Assembly (NCBI GenBank): GCA_035772735.1
Contig: JASDFA010000004.1
Location: forward strand, 21,913,501 to 21,977,500
Reading direction: 5' to 3'
Source: Datura wrightii
Taxonomy: Eukaryota; Streptophyta; Magnoliopsida; Solanales; Solanaceae
DNA length: 64,000 bases
Position numbers and translations under genes: made by a program. Below the pieces are notes generated by a model that saw only the letters and a list, made by a program, of their open reading frames with translations, was not told the origin of the DNA and ran no database searches. Of this stretch, positions 31,986 through 43,370 are shown one piece after another (the first letter of the stretch is position 1; each line of letters begins with the position of its first letter).

Positions 31986-33870
31986 ATACCATATATTTGA
32001 TGTACCACTTCTAGGTTCCCACCAAGTGATGTTCTCTAAATAATGTTGTTCTTTAACATGTTCTTCCATATTTGAGATCCTCCCTTCCACATCACTAGGG
32101 TAGAAATTTTCTTTTTGCAACACTTATTCTACATGTAATCTGTCCACAGTGATTTTTCAGTCCTAAATTTTCACCATAATTTGGCAGACATGGCTTTTGA
32201 GACATCAAACATAGACTTAAAGCCCAGACCCCCTTTCTGCTTTAGGAAACAGACCTTCTCCTAAGTTGTCCAGTGTTTTACCTTTCCCATTTTTATTATT
32301 GTTCTAAAAAAATTTGGCAAATATTTTATGAATTTCCAATATCAAACATTTAAGAGGTGAAATTGCTAATAAAATGTGTACAGGAACACTTTGTAGAACA
32401 CTTGTGATCAACGCTGCTCTTCCCTCATAAGATAACAGTTTTCCTTTCCAAGCTTGCAACTTATCCTTCAACCTCTTAATCAAGTCAGTATAGTGGACCT
32501 TCCTCTTCCTGGTGTGGGTAATAGGGCATCCTAAATAAGTTATAGGAAATTGCCCTATGTCCATCCCTGTATACTGGTTCACTAATGCACCAATGAATTT
32601 TGTGCATTTGTATGCATAAAGAAGACACTCTTACTTTTGTTGATTAGATATCCAAACTGAATCTCATACTGTTGTAGTGTCTCCATTATCATCTCTAGAG
32701 AAGCTTCATGGGCTATTACAAATATAATAGTATCATCAGCATAGGCAAGATGATTCAATTTTGTACTCCACTTGGGCATCCTATATCTCACATACAAACC
32801 ATTATCAAACAAATACATTAAAGCTCTAGATAAGTCCTTAACTGCTATAATGAATAAGGTTGGTGATAATGGATCTCCTTGCTTGACTCCTCCGGTTGAA
32901 TGGAAAAAATCATGTGCTTTTTCATTGATAAGAATTGAGTACCGTTATTAGCCTACAGCCTCCAGACCATGTCTATGAGAACTTCTTTAAAACCCATTCT
33001 TCTTAGCACTTTAGTCAAGAAGGTCCAAGAGACTCTATCATAAGCCTTTGTCATATCTATCTTAATAATCACATTTGCTGGTTATTCCCTTTTTCTTAAG
33101 TCAGTAGTGATTTGCTATGCAAGTAGAACATTTTCTATTATACTCCTCCCTTTCACAATGCCTGTCTGATATGAAGATATCAAGGTTGGCAGCATTCTGT
33201 CCAATTTGTCATGTACCACCACTGATATAATTTTGTTGATGATATTACTCAAACTTATAGGCCTCAAGTCATAGAAAGTATGTATCACATTCTTCTTTGG
33301 TAGCAACACCAAGTTAGTGTGAGTAATGGCCTTAGGTAGAGTATTTACTTAAAGAAATCCCCAACCACTTTCAACACATCAATATTGATGATTTTCCAGC
33401 AAATCTAATAAAAGCATCTAGATAGCCCATTAGCGCCACTTGCACTGTCCCCATTCAGTGTAAATACTACATTTTTTACCTTTTCCATGGTTGGGCTTCT
33501 ACATAGTTCTTCATTCTCTCCCCTGGTAACCCTTTCTGGAATGTGTTGTAATAAATTGAATTCACTTTGCTCCCCTTCCTGTGTGAATTGATTTTGATAA
33601 TATTGGATGGCGTCTCTTGCCAGTGTGTCCTCAACCTCAATCTAATTCCCTTGTGAGTCTTGTATTCTCTGTAACTGTAGTCTCTTCCTCCTCCCATTAG
33701 CAATATTATAGAAGAATCTTGTGTTCCTGTCACCTTTCTAAAACCATGTTGCCATTGCTTTCTGCCTCTAGTATATTTCTTCATAGTGAAGGTATTTTTT
33801 GTATTATGCCTGTGCTCTTTGTAGCATCATTTTATTTTTCTCTGATGGATCTTATTCAAATAAGCCTTCC
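31986..33870 (-). pseudogene. LINE-1 reverse transcriptase remnant
   Basis: The minus-strand fragments include DLRPISLSNIINKIIS and SSYQTGIVKGRSIIENVLLA (33115-33312), then HLAYADDTIIFVIAHEA with the catalytic YADD box (32582-32818). Next comes FPITYLGCPI...LQAWKGKLLSYEGRAALITS (32304-32582). This is the order of a plant L1 reverse transcriptase. Frameshifts and stops separate the blocks. Confidence 0.88.
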
Positions 33871-34790
33871 TTCATCTTAGCATTTTCTCTCTAATGATTA
33901 GTTGCTTGAAGATATCACCAAATGTTTTCCAGTTCCACTTAATTAATGCAACCTTTAATTTTTTAAATTTCTGCTGGAATTCATAGCAGGCATTTCCTTG
34001 TGCTTCAGTCCTCCAATTCTGCCTTACAATGTCCATAAAAGTATCATGTTCCACCCAGAACTTTTGAAATTTAAAAGGTCTAACAATTTGTTATGTGTCA
34101 TATCTACACTCTATTAATAAAGGTCCATGGTCATATCCTATCCTAACAAAGTGTTCAACCTCTACTTTTTCCAGCCAGTTCTGAAATTCTTGATTGATGA
34201 GCATTCTATCCATCTTCTTAAAGATGCACTTTGTTGAGGCCCTTCCATTCATTAAGTGAAAGAGCTGCTTTTAAAGTTTACTTCAAACAAACCACATGAA
34301 CTAACATAATAAGTAAAATCTTCATATTCAAAGGGGTATACAAGTGAACCCCAATCTTCTCTTCTTCATTTAGAATGCCATTAAAGTCACCTCTTACTAG
34401 CCATGCCTCATTCTAAGGTTGAGCAATGATACGTGCTATCCCATAATTTCAACCTGTCAGTAGCTTCACATTTAGCATACACCAGAGTTGTAATCAACTT
34501 CTTGTTCTGTTCTTGTATGTACATCCGCAATGTTATCTGTTGAGTTGTATCTAATATTACTTCTATCTCAATTCCTTCATTCACAAAGTACCAAATCTTT
34601 CCGTTGCAATTGGCACTGGCTTGTGTCATTCCCAACCTCTTCTTATAACCTTGGATATGTCTAGCATTCTGAAAGGGTTCCATTAAAGCAATGAACATAA
34701 ACTTCTAATGTCTATGTAACATCTGTACTCTCTGAAAAGCTTGTTGAGACTTAACTGATCTGATGTTCCATATTAGAACTTTTATCATCA
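33871..34790 (-). pseudogene. LINE-1 endonuclease and linker remnant
   Basis: This lies upstream of reverse transcriptase and corresponds to the apurinic-type endonuclease of plant LINEs. The piece at 34408-34698 contains NARHIQGYKKRLGMTQASAN and a strand LITTLVYAKC. The piece at 33872-34054 (WKTFGDIFKQL) is the endonuclease-RT linker. It has stops and is not functional. Confidence 0.65.
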
Positions 34791-35225
34791 TTTAACTAAA
34801 TACTTGGCAGCAGCAACCTTTTTGGAATAACTCTTGTTGGAATTGCCTCATTATTACCTATTTTCTTTATCTTCTTATTGGTGTTTGCCTCTATTATGCA
34901 CTGGACAGTAGCATCCTCTTCCTCCTGTAATTCAGAATTTTGACTCTGCTGCATCCCCTCCTCCTAGACTGGTCTGACCTAACTCTTGAAATTTTTTTAT
35001 TCCGGAGAATCTTCTCCTCCTAAGCTGGTTGACCTGTCTCATTGGATTTTGACCCACTTATTGAGTAATTTCCATGGGATGCAATATCATGCAAGACCTG
35101 TCAGGAGATTGTCTATTCATGTTAAGGCCCCCTTCTGCCCTATTTTCTTCAATGTGACTTTGATGGTTTGCTTGCGCTGTCATAGCAATATTTTCTTCCT
35201 CCTCCAAATTTCAGTGCTCGTATAA
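34791..35225 (-). pseudogene. LINE-1 ORF1 C-terminal remnant
   Basis: The minus strand gives a low-complexity acidic and basic stretch (for example MTAQANHQSHI, MNRQSPDRSCM). It lies directly before the endonuclease, where plant LINE ORF1 proteins end. Identification rests mostly on position. Sequence to the right of about 35225 is AT-rich and unrelated. Confidence 0.4.
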
Positions 35226-36339
35226 AAATAAATGATTTTTTTACCTTTCAATCAAGTGCTTTTTTAATGACCTTTTTGTTTATTGAAATAAGTATTAGAA
35301 CAAACTAAAGAAAAAACTATTGAACTTGATCAAACTCTTAAAAATAATTATTTATTAATTTGAAAAAAATCATAATTTTCTTTCTAAATTCTTATAATAT
35401 TACATCAATACATCTATTAAATATTATTTATGTTATTTTTAAAATTTTATTATTATTAATATGAAAAAAACGTACGAGGCGAGTACGTTAAGACTAATAT
35501 TCTTAATGAAGGGAGTAATATATAATTGCTTTCGCTTAAAACCAGAGTTTTTAGCTAAAGTTGTCCCACATATGGATAGGACTAGGTTTATTTTGATTCT
35601 TTAAATAAATTTTGAGTATCTTTAATTTTTTAAATTTGCTAAAATAGAAGATAATTGTCCATTTAATCGAATAAATTTTAAAACTAACGGTGAGTATTAA
35701 AAAATACGGTAATACTCGTTTGAAAAAAATGATCGACTTTCAGACCAGTTGAAAAATCAATCAAGCTAAGGTCATTTTTAAAATAAAAACATATTATTGT
35801 AAATTTAAAAATCGGCCAAACTCAGTCGATTTTTCAATTAGTTTATTCAAAAAGTTAGATCAAATCGTTCGAGTTTGGTCGAGTTTTGAAAACAATTTTA
35901 AAAAAAAAATTGACTGAGGCCATCAATTATACTAAAAATACTTTTCAGAATATTTAAATGATTGATCTCTGTTGATTTTTTTAATTTATTTTTAGTTTTT
36001 GACACCAAAAAACAGTTGAGCCCAATCGATTTTATTAAAAAGTATATATTTTTGATTAAATCGACGTAAGAGACGGTCAGTTTTTGGTGGGTCCTAAAGT
36101 TGATCAGTTTTGTCATGCTTTATGGCAGTCACTGTAGGCGTTTAAAGCCATATGATTTTTGATTTAAAAATAAATATTTAAAATAATTAAAATATTTATA
36201 AATTAATTTAATTTTATCAATCTAAATAAATTTTAAGTTTAACTTTTTTATTAGTTGAACCAAATATGGTCCATGAATAAGTTTTAAGTGTAAAGGATAA
36301 TAATAAATAAATAAAAGGACAATTTTAATTAAGAACTGA

Positions 36340-36670
36340 GTAACGTGTAAGCCACATCATGGGCATGGGACCCAATAAGAGCATGGGGAACACATGGCCA
36401 CCTTGTTGCCAAATCACCAGGCCCTTTTGTTATCTACTTGTCAGTTGCATGGGCCATGTGGGAGGGTGAACTTTTTAAGGTAGGCAGAAAGCCAAATTTC
36501 CCCTGTGGAACCTAGTGCACCTGATAATAACCCCCCAATTATGCTGCTGACCTGGCACCATGGATGGGTGGCTTGAACGTCTCTGCCACCACAATCCACG
36601 GAACTTCCTTCCAAAATATCTCTTCTTTCCCCAATATATCCGATTGAGAGAGACTTCGTTGAGTACGGAG
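36340..36670. other. GC-richer single-copy-looking island
   Basis: About 330 bases of balanced composition in strongly AT-rich surroundings, with C/T-rich runs (CTCTTCTTTCCCCAATATAT) near the right end, as in plant core promoters and leaders. No coding frame follows. It may be a relic of a gene promoter. Identification is weak. Confidence 0.3.
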
Positions 36671-36755
36671 TCGCTCAGCGTTTTGTCTTTTTAATATTAA
36701 TTTAAAATTTTAATATAAATATTAAATATAAATTTAAAAAAATTAATTAATTAAT

Positions 36756-37074
36756 AGTCTGTTTAGTCAAGTGGTTGAGAGGTTAAAAAATGTTTTTTTT
36801 TTGTAATGATTATTTTTAAAAAATAAGGTGTTTGACTAAAATATGAGAGAAAATAAGTACTTTTAGGGAATTGTTTTTTAGAAGTTAAAAAAAATAGTTT
36901 CTCCTCAAAAATAGTTATTTGAAATAGAAGCACTTTTAAAAAGATTGATCAAATATTAATTGCTGCTCAAAAGTGCTTTTAAAATTTATTGGCCAAACAC
37001 AAATTATTTTTTACTACTTTTTAAAAAACACTTTTCAAAATTAAATTGATTTTAGAAGCTTGACCAAACATGCC
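36756..37074. mobile_element. Small non-autonomous DNA transposon (MITE)
   Basis: The left end CTGTTTAGTCAAG and the complement of the right end ATGTTTGGTCAAG form terminal inverted repeats about 320 bases apart. The interior has the AAAAGTGCTTTT and AGAAGC phrases typical of a very common Solanaceae MITE. The target duplication is not clear. Confidence 0.65.
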
Positions 37075-38558
37075 GGGTGAAATCATTTTTTATTTTCTTT
37101 TTAAGTTTTCAAATTCTAACTAATTGTTGTCTTGTTGATATGGAAAGAAGAAATGGACTATTAATTGAGCATAATTATTAACTAACAATAATAATAATAT
37201 ATCTAGAGAAATTTATAAGTGAGATTTATAAAGAATAAGATATATATAAATTTTATTTTATTTTATAAGAATAGAGAGATTATATTTAATAAATTTTTAA
37301 CTTAAATAAGCACAATTTCTTGATAAAAATATTTCTTCCATCTCAAAATACTTATCGTATTTTTTATTTATACGTGTCTTAAGAAAATATTAATTAAAAA
37401 AATATTTTACTATTGAATATTTATTCTATTTGTATGCTATAATTAAAGTATTTATAATTTTTAAAAAGTAATTACGATTAAAAATAAAAGTAATTTTAGG
37501 GTGAACCTTCAAGTGATAAGTATTTTAAAATAGAAGAAATAAGTCATTTGATATGTGTAGTATGTTGTAAGTATATATATTAATTTAGTGGAAATATTAA
37601 TGGACGATTTAGGTTTATTGATAATGCATCAGCGTTATGATCTGCTTAGCTGGAAACCACCTAAGGTATCCCTGCTGGCACGCCCACTCTCAAGCACATG
37701 GCCAGCTACTGCGGCTCAAGACTCTAACCTCATTTTACTATATTACCCCTGTTTGAATTTCACTTTCACGTAAAATGCTCTATTTCATTTCTATGCAATT
37801 CACTTTTTATTTTTTATTTTTTTTTTAATTTGAAACAACAAAAAGAAAAACCAAAAAATAAATATTTCACATCTTGAAGATAATTCAATGATCGTAAACA
37901 ATTTTCCAATTTTTTTAAAAAAATTTGTGATTTACACAAATAATACTAATTATGTGATTTTTTTATCTGATAAGTTTATGAATTCAAAATTTTAGATTTA
38001 CAATTATTATTATTATTGAATATTTTCCAACTTTCTAATGATGAAACCTACGTAAAGTTGGTCAAAAGTTTGATAAGAAAGCAATATAGTGAAGGTGTTA
38101 ATAAAATACAGTGATTTTATTTTTGACCCTTCTTACTTTTACTCAAATTCTCTCTTAAAACTTTTGAGGATGATACAAAATTACAAACAACTTCGATAAG
38201 TTTTTTTTTGTTGTTTTTGCATAAACAAATCCCCTAGTTTTTGTGTTTGAATTTTTTCTTTTTGAAAAATTACGTTTCAGGTTGAAGAAATGTTTACACA
38301 TTTTAATTTATATTTTAAGTTTTTATTTTATTTAGTTCATATTTATGTATCAATACTCTTTATATGCTGATATGTACTTTATACAAGGTTAATACATTAT
38401 GTATAATATATTTTTTTTAAATATAATGTTGTACAAACAAAAAATATGACTACATGACATGATATTTTATATTAATTTTAGCTTATATTTTGAGTTTTTT
38501 TAATTAAAAACAAATTTTAAAATATATTTTGAGTTTATTCCGAATTTAACCCATATAT

Positions 38559-38843
38559 TTATATATAAACACTCTTTGCGTTAACATTTAATGTTAACGC
38601 ATCAAGAATATTGATATCAGATAAAGATAATTGTAAATTGGGTTGAGTATTAAAATATACGGGACCATATGCCACCGTAGATTCAATAGAACCCATAAGA
38701 GATTGTCTAAAATTTAAATTTCTAGCATCTCTTAAAGCAGCCATAAAAGATTCAGGCAACCCTTTATCTGTAAAATTTGTTCCCATATCCTGAAGGTATG
38801 TTTCGAATTTGGACATCTTGCCTGAAATATTAATGACCTGCAA
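38559..38843 (-). pseudogene. Fragment like a viral movement protein (30K superfamily), probable endogenous viral remnant
   Basis: A 94-codon frame contains MSKFETYLQDMG near the start and later VYFNTQPNLQLSLSDINI followed by a hydrophobic strand. The later part fits the core of plant-virus 30K movement proteins, including those of caulimoviruses, in which a conserved Asp follows a run of small and hydrophobic residues. It is much shorter than a full movement protein, stops where the core would continue, and lies in AT-rich DNA with no other viral gene in view. I take it as an old integrated fragment, not a working gene. Assignment is from motif recognition only. Confidence 0.45.
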
Positions 38844-39758
38844 TTATCAACAATATTGGTTCTTCTTGTCATTGGTTAGCAAACTAGGATAGGAAATTTG
38901 AAAGCCAAATTATATTCATGAATTTTAGAAGTTCGATAAAAAAATTATTTATTAAGATATAATTCAAATTAACATTATAATGTAGAATTGATTCTTAAAT
39001 TATTTGGTTACACATAAACTATTATGTTTCAAAAGTATTTCTTTGAATATTGTATTCTAAAAATTTTTTTAAAAAACTTCTTTTTGAAAAGCTGATTTTA
39101 AAAAAATGATCAAACATACTACAAATTTCTAAATTTGATTCTTGTCAATTTTAAGTTTTCATAGCAATCTTAGGAACAAATAACACCCAACCTTCTTTAA
39201 CAATCATAGTTAAAAATGAGTTGTAAAATTTACCTTGAATCCTAAAATTTTAAATTAGAGAAAGTCTTGTTCTGAAGTCATTCTTGATAATCTAGTGATT
39301 TCAAGATGAAATTTTGTTATAAATTTTATGTTGAGGAGCAATAATCTAACTCTAGGTTAGAGAAAATCATTTTGAACAACGGGGGATTGGTATAGGTTTT
39401 TTTTGAAATTTGGGAGACATCTTAGACTTTAGCTTTTTGAATTTTCTTTTTCCGACCTTTTTTTTTTTATAATCTGCATTACATGATTGTACAACTTGAA
39501 ATTTAGCAAGCACACCGTGTCTCACGCTGTAAGGAACTCTGTGCTAGGATAATTTTTAGGTTGGGTCCAAAAATATGAATTTTTATCGGATAACCTTCAA
39601 TAAAAAAACTCATATCTTTTTGTAAAAATATTCAATAACGAATGATATAAAGTTCTAGAATTATATGTTAAATACTTTAATTTGATATATAGCACATAGC
39701 TCAATTCATTATGCATTGACATATATAATAGTATGAAGTTAAAGCTTGTGTTATCTTG

Positions 39759-40082
39759 TGTAACAATATGACACTTAAAAGTGTTCTTGATGAACACAAG
39801 ATATTCAAAGAAAAGAGGAAGAAGAAGATGATGCAGATTAGAGGAAGAGGAAAGAATATTGAGAGAGTAAATATGTACATCTCTTATTCATGTATGTAGT
39901 ATTTCAGGTAAACATATATTACACACACACATCTCTCTCAAAAGGTTAGTTAAGAATCCAAACTAATTTTCTAACCATCTATAAGAATCCTAACCCCCTA
40001 ACTAACTCAGATATTATTGTTAATGATGGGAAGCTGTTAAGTGACATACATCCCTTTCATTAACTACTTTGATCCTTTAACA
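39759..40082 (-). repeat. C2 3' LTR
   Basis: Begins TGTAACAATA and ends CTTTAACA on the plus strand, followed directly by the polypurine tract (CCTTGAGGGAGAG on the minus strand, 40083-40095). Confidence 0.85.
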
Positions 40083-43000
40083 CTCTCCCTCAAGGTAGAT
40101 GATGGGTACTGAAAATATATTTAGCAAACCTAGCATGGAACTGAGATACTCATGTTGAACGCTAGCTAATCCTTCGGTCAAAATATCAGTTGGTTGTACT
40201 TGAGTAGCAATGTATCTTGTAGTTACTACCCTTTGCATTATCTTTTTTCTTATGAAGTGGCAATCGATTTCTATATGTTTGATTTTTTTTTCATGATATA
40301 CAGGGTTGGCTGCAATCTGCATGTCTGTCTTTCTGTCACTGTAAATAGCTATTAGTTTGTTTGTCGGCAATCCCAGTTCCTTTAGTAATCCCAATAGCCA
40401 GATGATTTCAGACAGAGTAGTTGCCATGCTTCTGTACTCTAATTTAGCAGAACTTTTTGAAAACTATAGTCTGTTTGTTGAATTTTCAAGTGATTAAGGA
40501 ATCTCCTAGTTTTATAAGATAACTTGTTACTGATCTTCTAGACACGGGACATGCTGCACAGTTTGCTTCATAATAGGCAGACATTGTCATGTTGTTCTTG
40601 TTTCATAGAAGCACTCCTTGTCCTGGTTGTTTTTGCAAGTATCTCATCACCCTCAATGCAGCTTCCATGTGAGTTTGCTTAGGCTGCTGCATGAATTGAC
40701 TTAAATTTTGAACACTAAATGATATTTCTGACCTAGTCATGGTTAGATATAATAGCTTGCCACTAAGTCTATGATAGGAGCCTTGATCTGCTGGTGGATC
40801 TTTAATATTACTGAGCTTCAGTTGATCATCATACTGTTTGAGGTTAGCTTTGTATTGATGTCCATAGGAGTTGTAGCTATTTTAGCTGCTAAGAAACTTG
40901 TTTCTGAGATGAGTTGTAGTAAATATTTCTTCTAGTGCATTAAGAATCCTTCCTTTGATCTAGAAAATTTTATACCAAGAAGATCGTTTATCTTGAAGGC
41001 TTGTTGGAGTGTTCTTTTTGTCTCACTGATTAGGTCCATGCTACTTCTTGTTATAAGTATGTTATCCATATACACCAGCACTATAATAATACCTCTTTTT
41101 GTCTTTTTAGTGAATAGTAAATAGAGAATGATCAAATTGGTTTTGCTTGAATTGAGACCTTACTAAGGCCTCTATTACTTTTGTATTTCATTGTTAATGC
41201 TTGTTTAAGTTGATATAGAGATTTATCGAGCCTGCACATAGTCCTCTCCCCCTGGCTCTTAAATCTCTAAGGTAATTTCATATATATCTCATTATGAAAG
41301 TCATCTAGCAAAAATACATTATATACATCTATTTGACATACATTCCATTATTAACAACGGACATGGATAAAATAGTCGTTACTGTCTTTATTTTGACAAC
41401 TGGAGAGAAGGTTTCTTGGAAATCAATTTCTTCTCTTTGACTAGCATTTGACTACAAGTCTAGCTTTAAATTTTTTCACTTTACCAGTGGCTTTATATTT
41501 GATTTTATAAATTCACTTGCAACCTATTGAAATTTTACCTTCTGGCAGTACAACTACATCCCATGTGTGGTTATTATTCAAAGCTTCAATCCCATCCTTC
41601 ATAGAAACAATCCATCTTGGATCTTTAATTGGTTCAAAATAGCTCACAGGCTCAAATGTATCTGAGGAGTTTGCTAGGTAAGCTTGCTGCTTGTGGGATA
41701 AGTTGTCATAGAAGATAAACTTTGATATAACAAAAGGAGTATCCTGATAAATATTTAAGGATACAAAATCTTTCATCCACACTGGAGGATGTCTACCTCT
41801 TCCTGATCTTCTTTCAACAAGTGTGGATGGTAATCTGTTTTGAGTATGTGTATCACTCTCCTATCTTTGTCCAGTGTCTTCAAGTGTACTCGATTTAGGA
41901 GTAAGTTGTTCTTGAACTTATTCAGTGTGAGACTGAGTTTCTGTGTCTTGGTTCTAAAGTACTGAACCTTCTGATGCAGATTCTTGTGACAGATTATACA
42001 AGTAACATCCTGGATTGACCTCTAAACATAAGGGTTTATTATATGAGGATATTTGATAGAAAGAAAATGTATCCTCTCTGAATTCAATGTTTCTGCTGAT
42101 GAATAAGTTCTTTGATTGTAAACCATATAAGATATAACCTTTCTGTGTACCTAAATATCCCAATAATACAACAATTTTTGACCTTGACTGAAGTTTATCT
42201 AGTTCAGGAATATTTTTAGCATAACATAAGCATTCTATAACTCTTAAATGAGTTAGAAGGTTTTTTTCATAAAACTTCTCATAAAGAGACTGATTCTGGA
42301 GAACAACACTTGGCATTCTATTTATCAGATATACTACAGGCATTGTATTTATCAGATATACTGCAAATTGTACACACATGCCGCAGAATTTTATTGGTAT
42401 TTTGCCTTGAAACCTGAGTGCTCTAGAGACCTCAAGGATATGTCTGTGCTTTCTCTAAGCAACTCCATTTTGTTGAGGGGTATAAGCACAACTAGTTTGA
42501 TATATAACACCCCAAGTAATGAATAGGTTAGTACAGACAGAGTTGACAAATTCAGTACCATTGTCTGTTCTTAGTATTTTCACTGTTTTATCAAAATTGA
42601 GTCTTAACATACATAAAGAACTGTTGTCGCACCACAAGCATTAGATTTTAGTTTGAGAAAAAAAATCCAAGTCATTCTTATAAAATCATTAACAACTGTG
42701 AGAAATATTTGTTTTCATCAAATGTACCAACTTTGTAAGGACCCATATATCCATATGTACTAATTTTAAAATAGCCTTGGTTCTAATACTATTAATTCGA
42801 AATGACTGGCTAGTCTGCTTTGCACATGGAGACAGAGTAAATTTATCTATTTTTCCTTCTATTAACTTGAAATTTGCTGGTAACAGTTTATTCAGAGTAG
42901 AGCCTTCTATACCAAAGTTGTATGTCATCATCTAATATTCTCTATGCATTTCTAGTTGTGTAGGAATTTGTTGTATTTAATGCAACTCTTCTATTTAGAT

Positions 43001-43370
43001 TGTAAGCTTGATTCACTAGTATATAGAACCCATTTTCTTCCTTACTAATCTCCTTCACCTTCCCACTGTAGAGATCCTGAAGCAAATAGAAATTAGTAAA
43101 AAACGCTGCTTGAGCACTGTAGTTCTCTTGTTACTTTAGACGCTGACATAAGGTTAAATTGGAATTGTGAAATATGAAACACATTACTAATGGTGCTTCT
43201 ACTAGATAATTTACTAGATCCATTGTGTGTCACAAATGACACATCTCCATTTGGTAGGAATACCCTTTTTGGATTATCAACCTATGCAACAGTGTATGCA
43301 TCCAACATAATTTTTTTGCTGCCATATGATTATCAACCTTTGCAACAGTGCATGCATCCAACAAAATTTA
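40083..43370 (-). pseudogene. C2 pol remnant: protease region, integrase, reverse transcriptase, RNase H
   Basis: In minus-strand order it contains VFLPNGDVSFVTHNGSS after a damaged protease site (43190-43370), integrase with LRTDNGTEFVNS and YTPQQNGVA (42455-42637) and its GYLGTQKGYILYGL block (41954-42379). The reverse transcriptase start FEPIKDPRWIVSMKDGIEAL follows (41513-41782), then a polymerase box reading VYMDNILI (40932-41135) where VYVDDILI is usual, and RNase H (40077-40427). Loss of the second catalytic Asp and many stops make it inactive. At 43272-43367 a 40-base phrase occurs twice at a 56-base spacing over the protease site. Confidence 0.83.

Larger units (their letters stand above)
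19886..35225 (-). mobile_element. Plant L1-type LINE (LINE-1), interrupted by element B
   Basis: Read on the minus strand it runs: end of ORF1, endonuclease and linker, reverse transcriptase, element B, zinc-binding region, RNase H, 3' UTR. The 3' end is at 19886, marked by a short A-run (TTTTTTT on the plus strand) and shared with the second LINE at 55966. Element B is bordered by ATACC (22015-22019 and 31986-31990). The coding sequence on both sides joins within the phrase WWEPRSGTSNIWYDNW, which shows one element was split. Many stops make it inactive. The 5' end at about 35225 is probably truncated, and no target duplication could be recognised. Confidence 0.85.
35226..39758. other. AT-rich stretch between LINE-1 and C2
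   Basis: Mostly AT-rich non-coding DNA. Listed separately within it are a GC-richer island, a small inverted-repeat element and a movement-protein-like fragment. Around 35700-36100 phrases such as AATCGGCCAAACTCAGTCGA recur in both orientations and may come from a decayed DNA transposon, but I cannot define one. The short frame at 37588-37773 has no recognisable product. Confidence 0.55.

Noticed and set aside
37588..37773. 61-codon plus-strand frame in a GC-richer patch
   Set aside because: No recognisable motif, no promoter or splice context, and too short to support a gene.
39040..39115. Possible second MITE fragment (AAAAGCTGATTTTAAAA, GATCAAACAT)
   Set aside because: Only one end-like phrase was visible and no matching terminal inverted repeat, so it is not listed as a feature.
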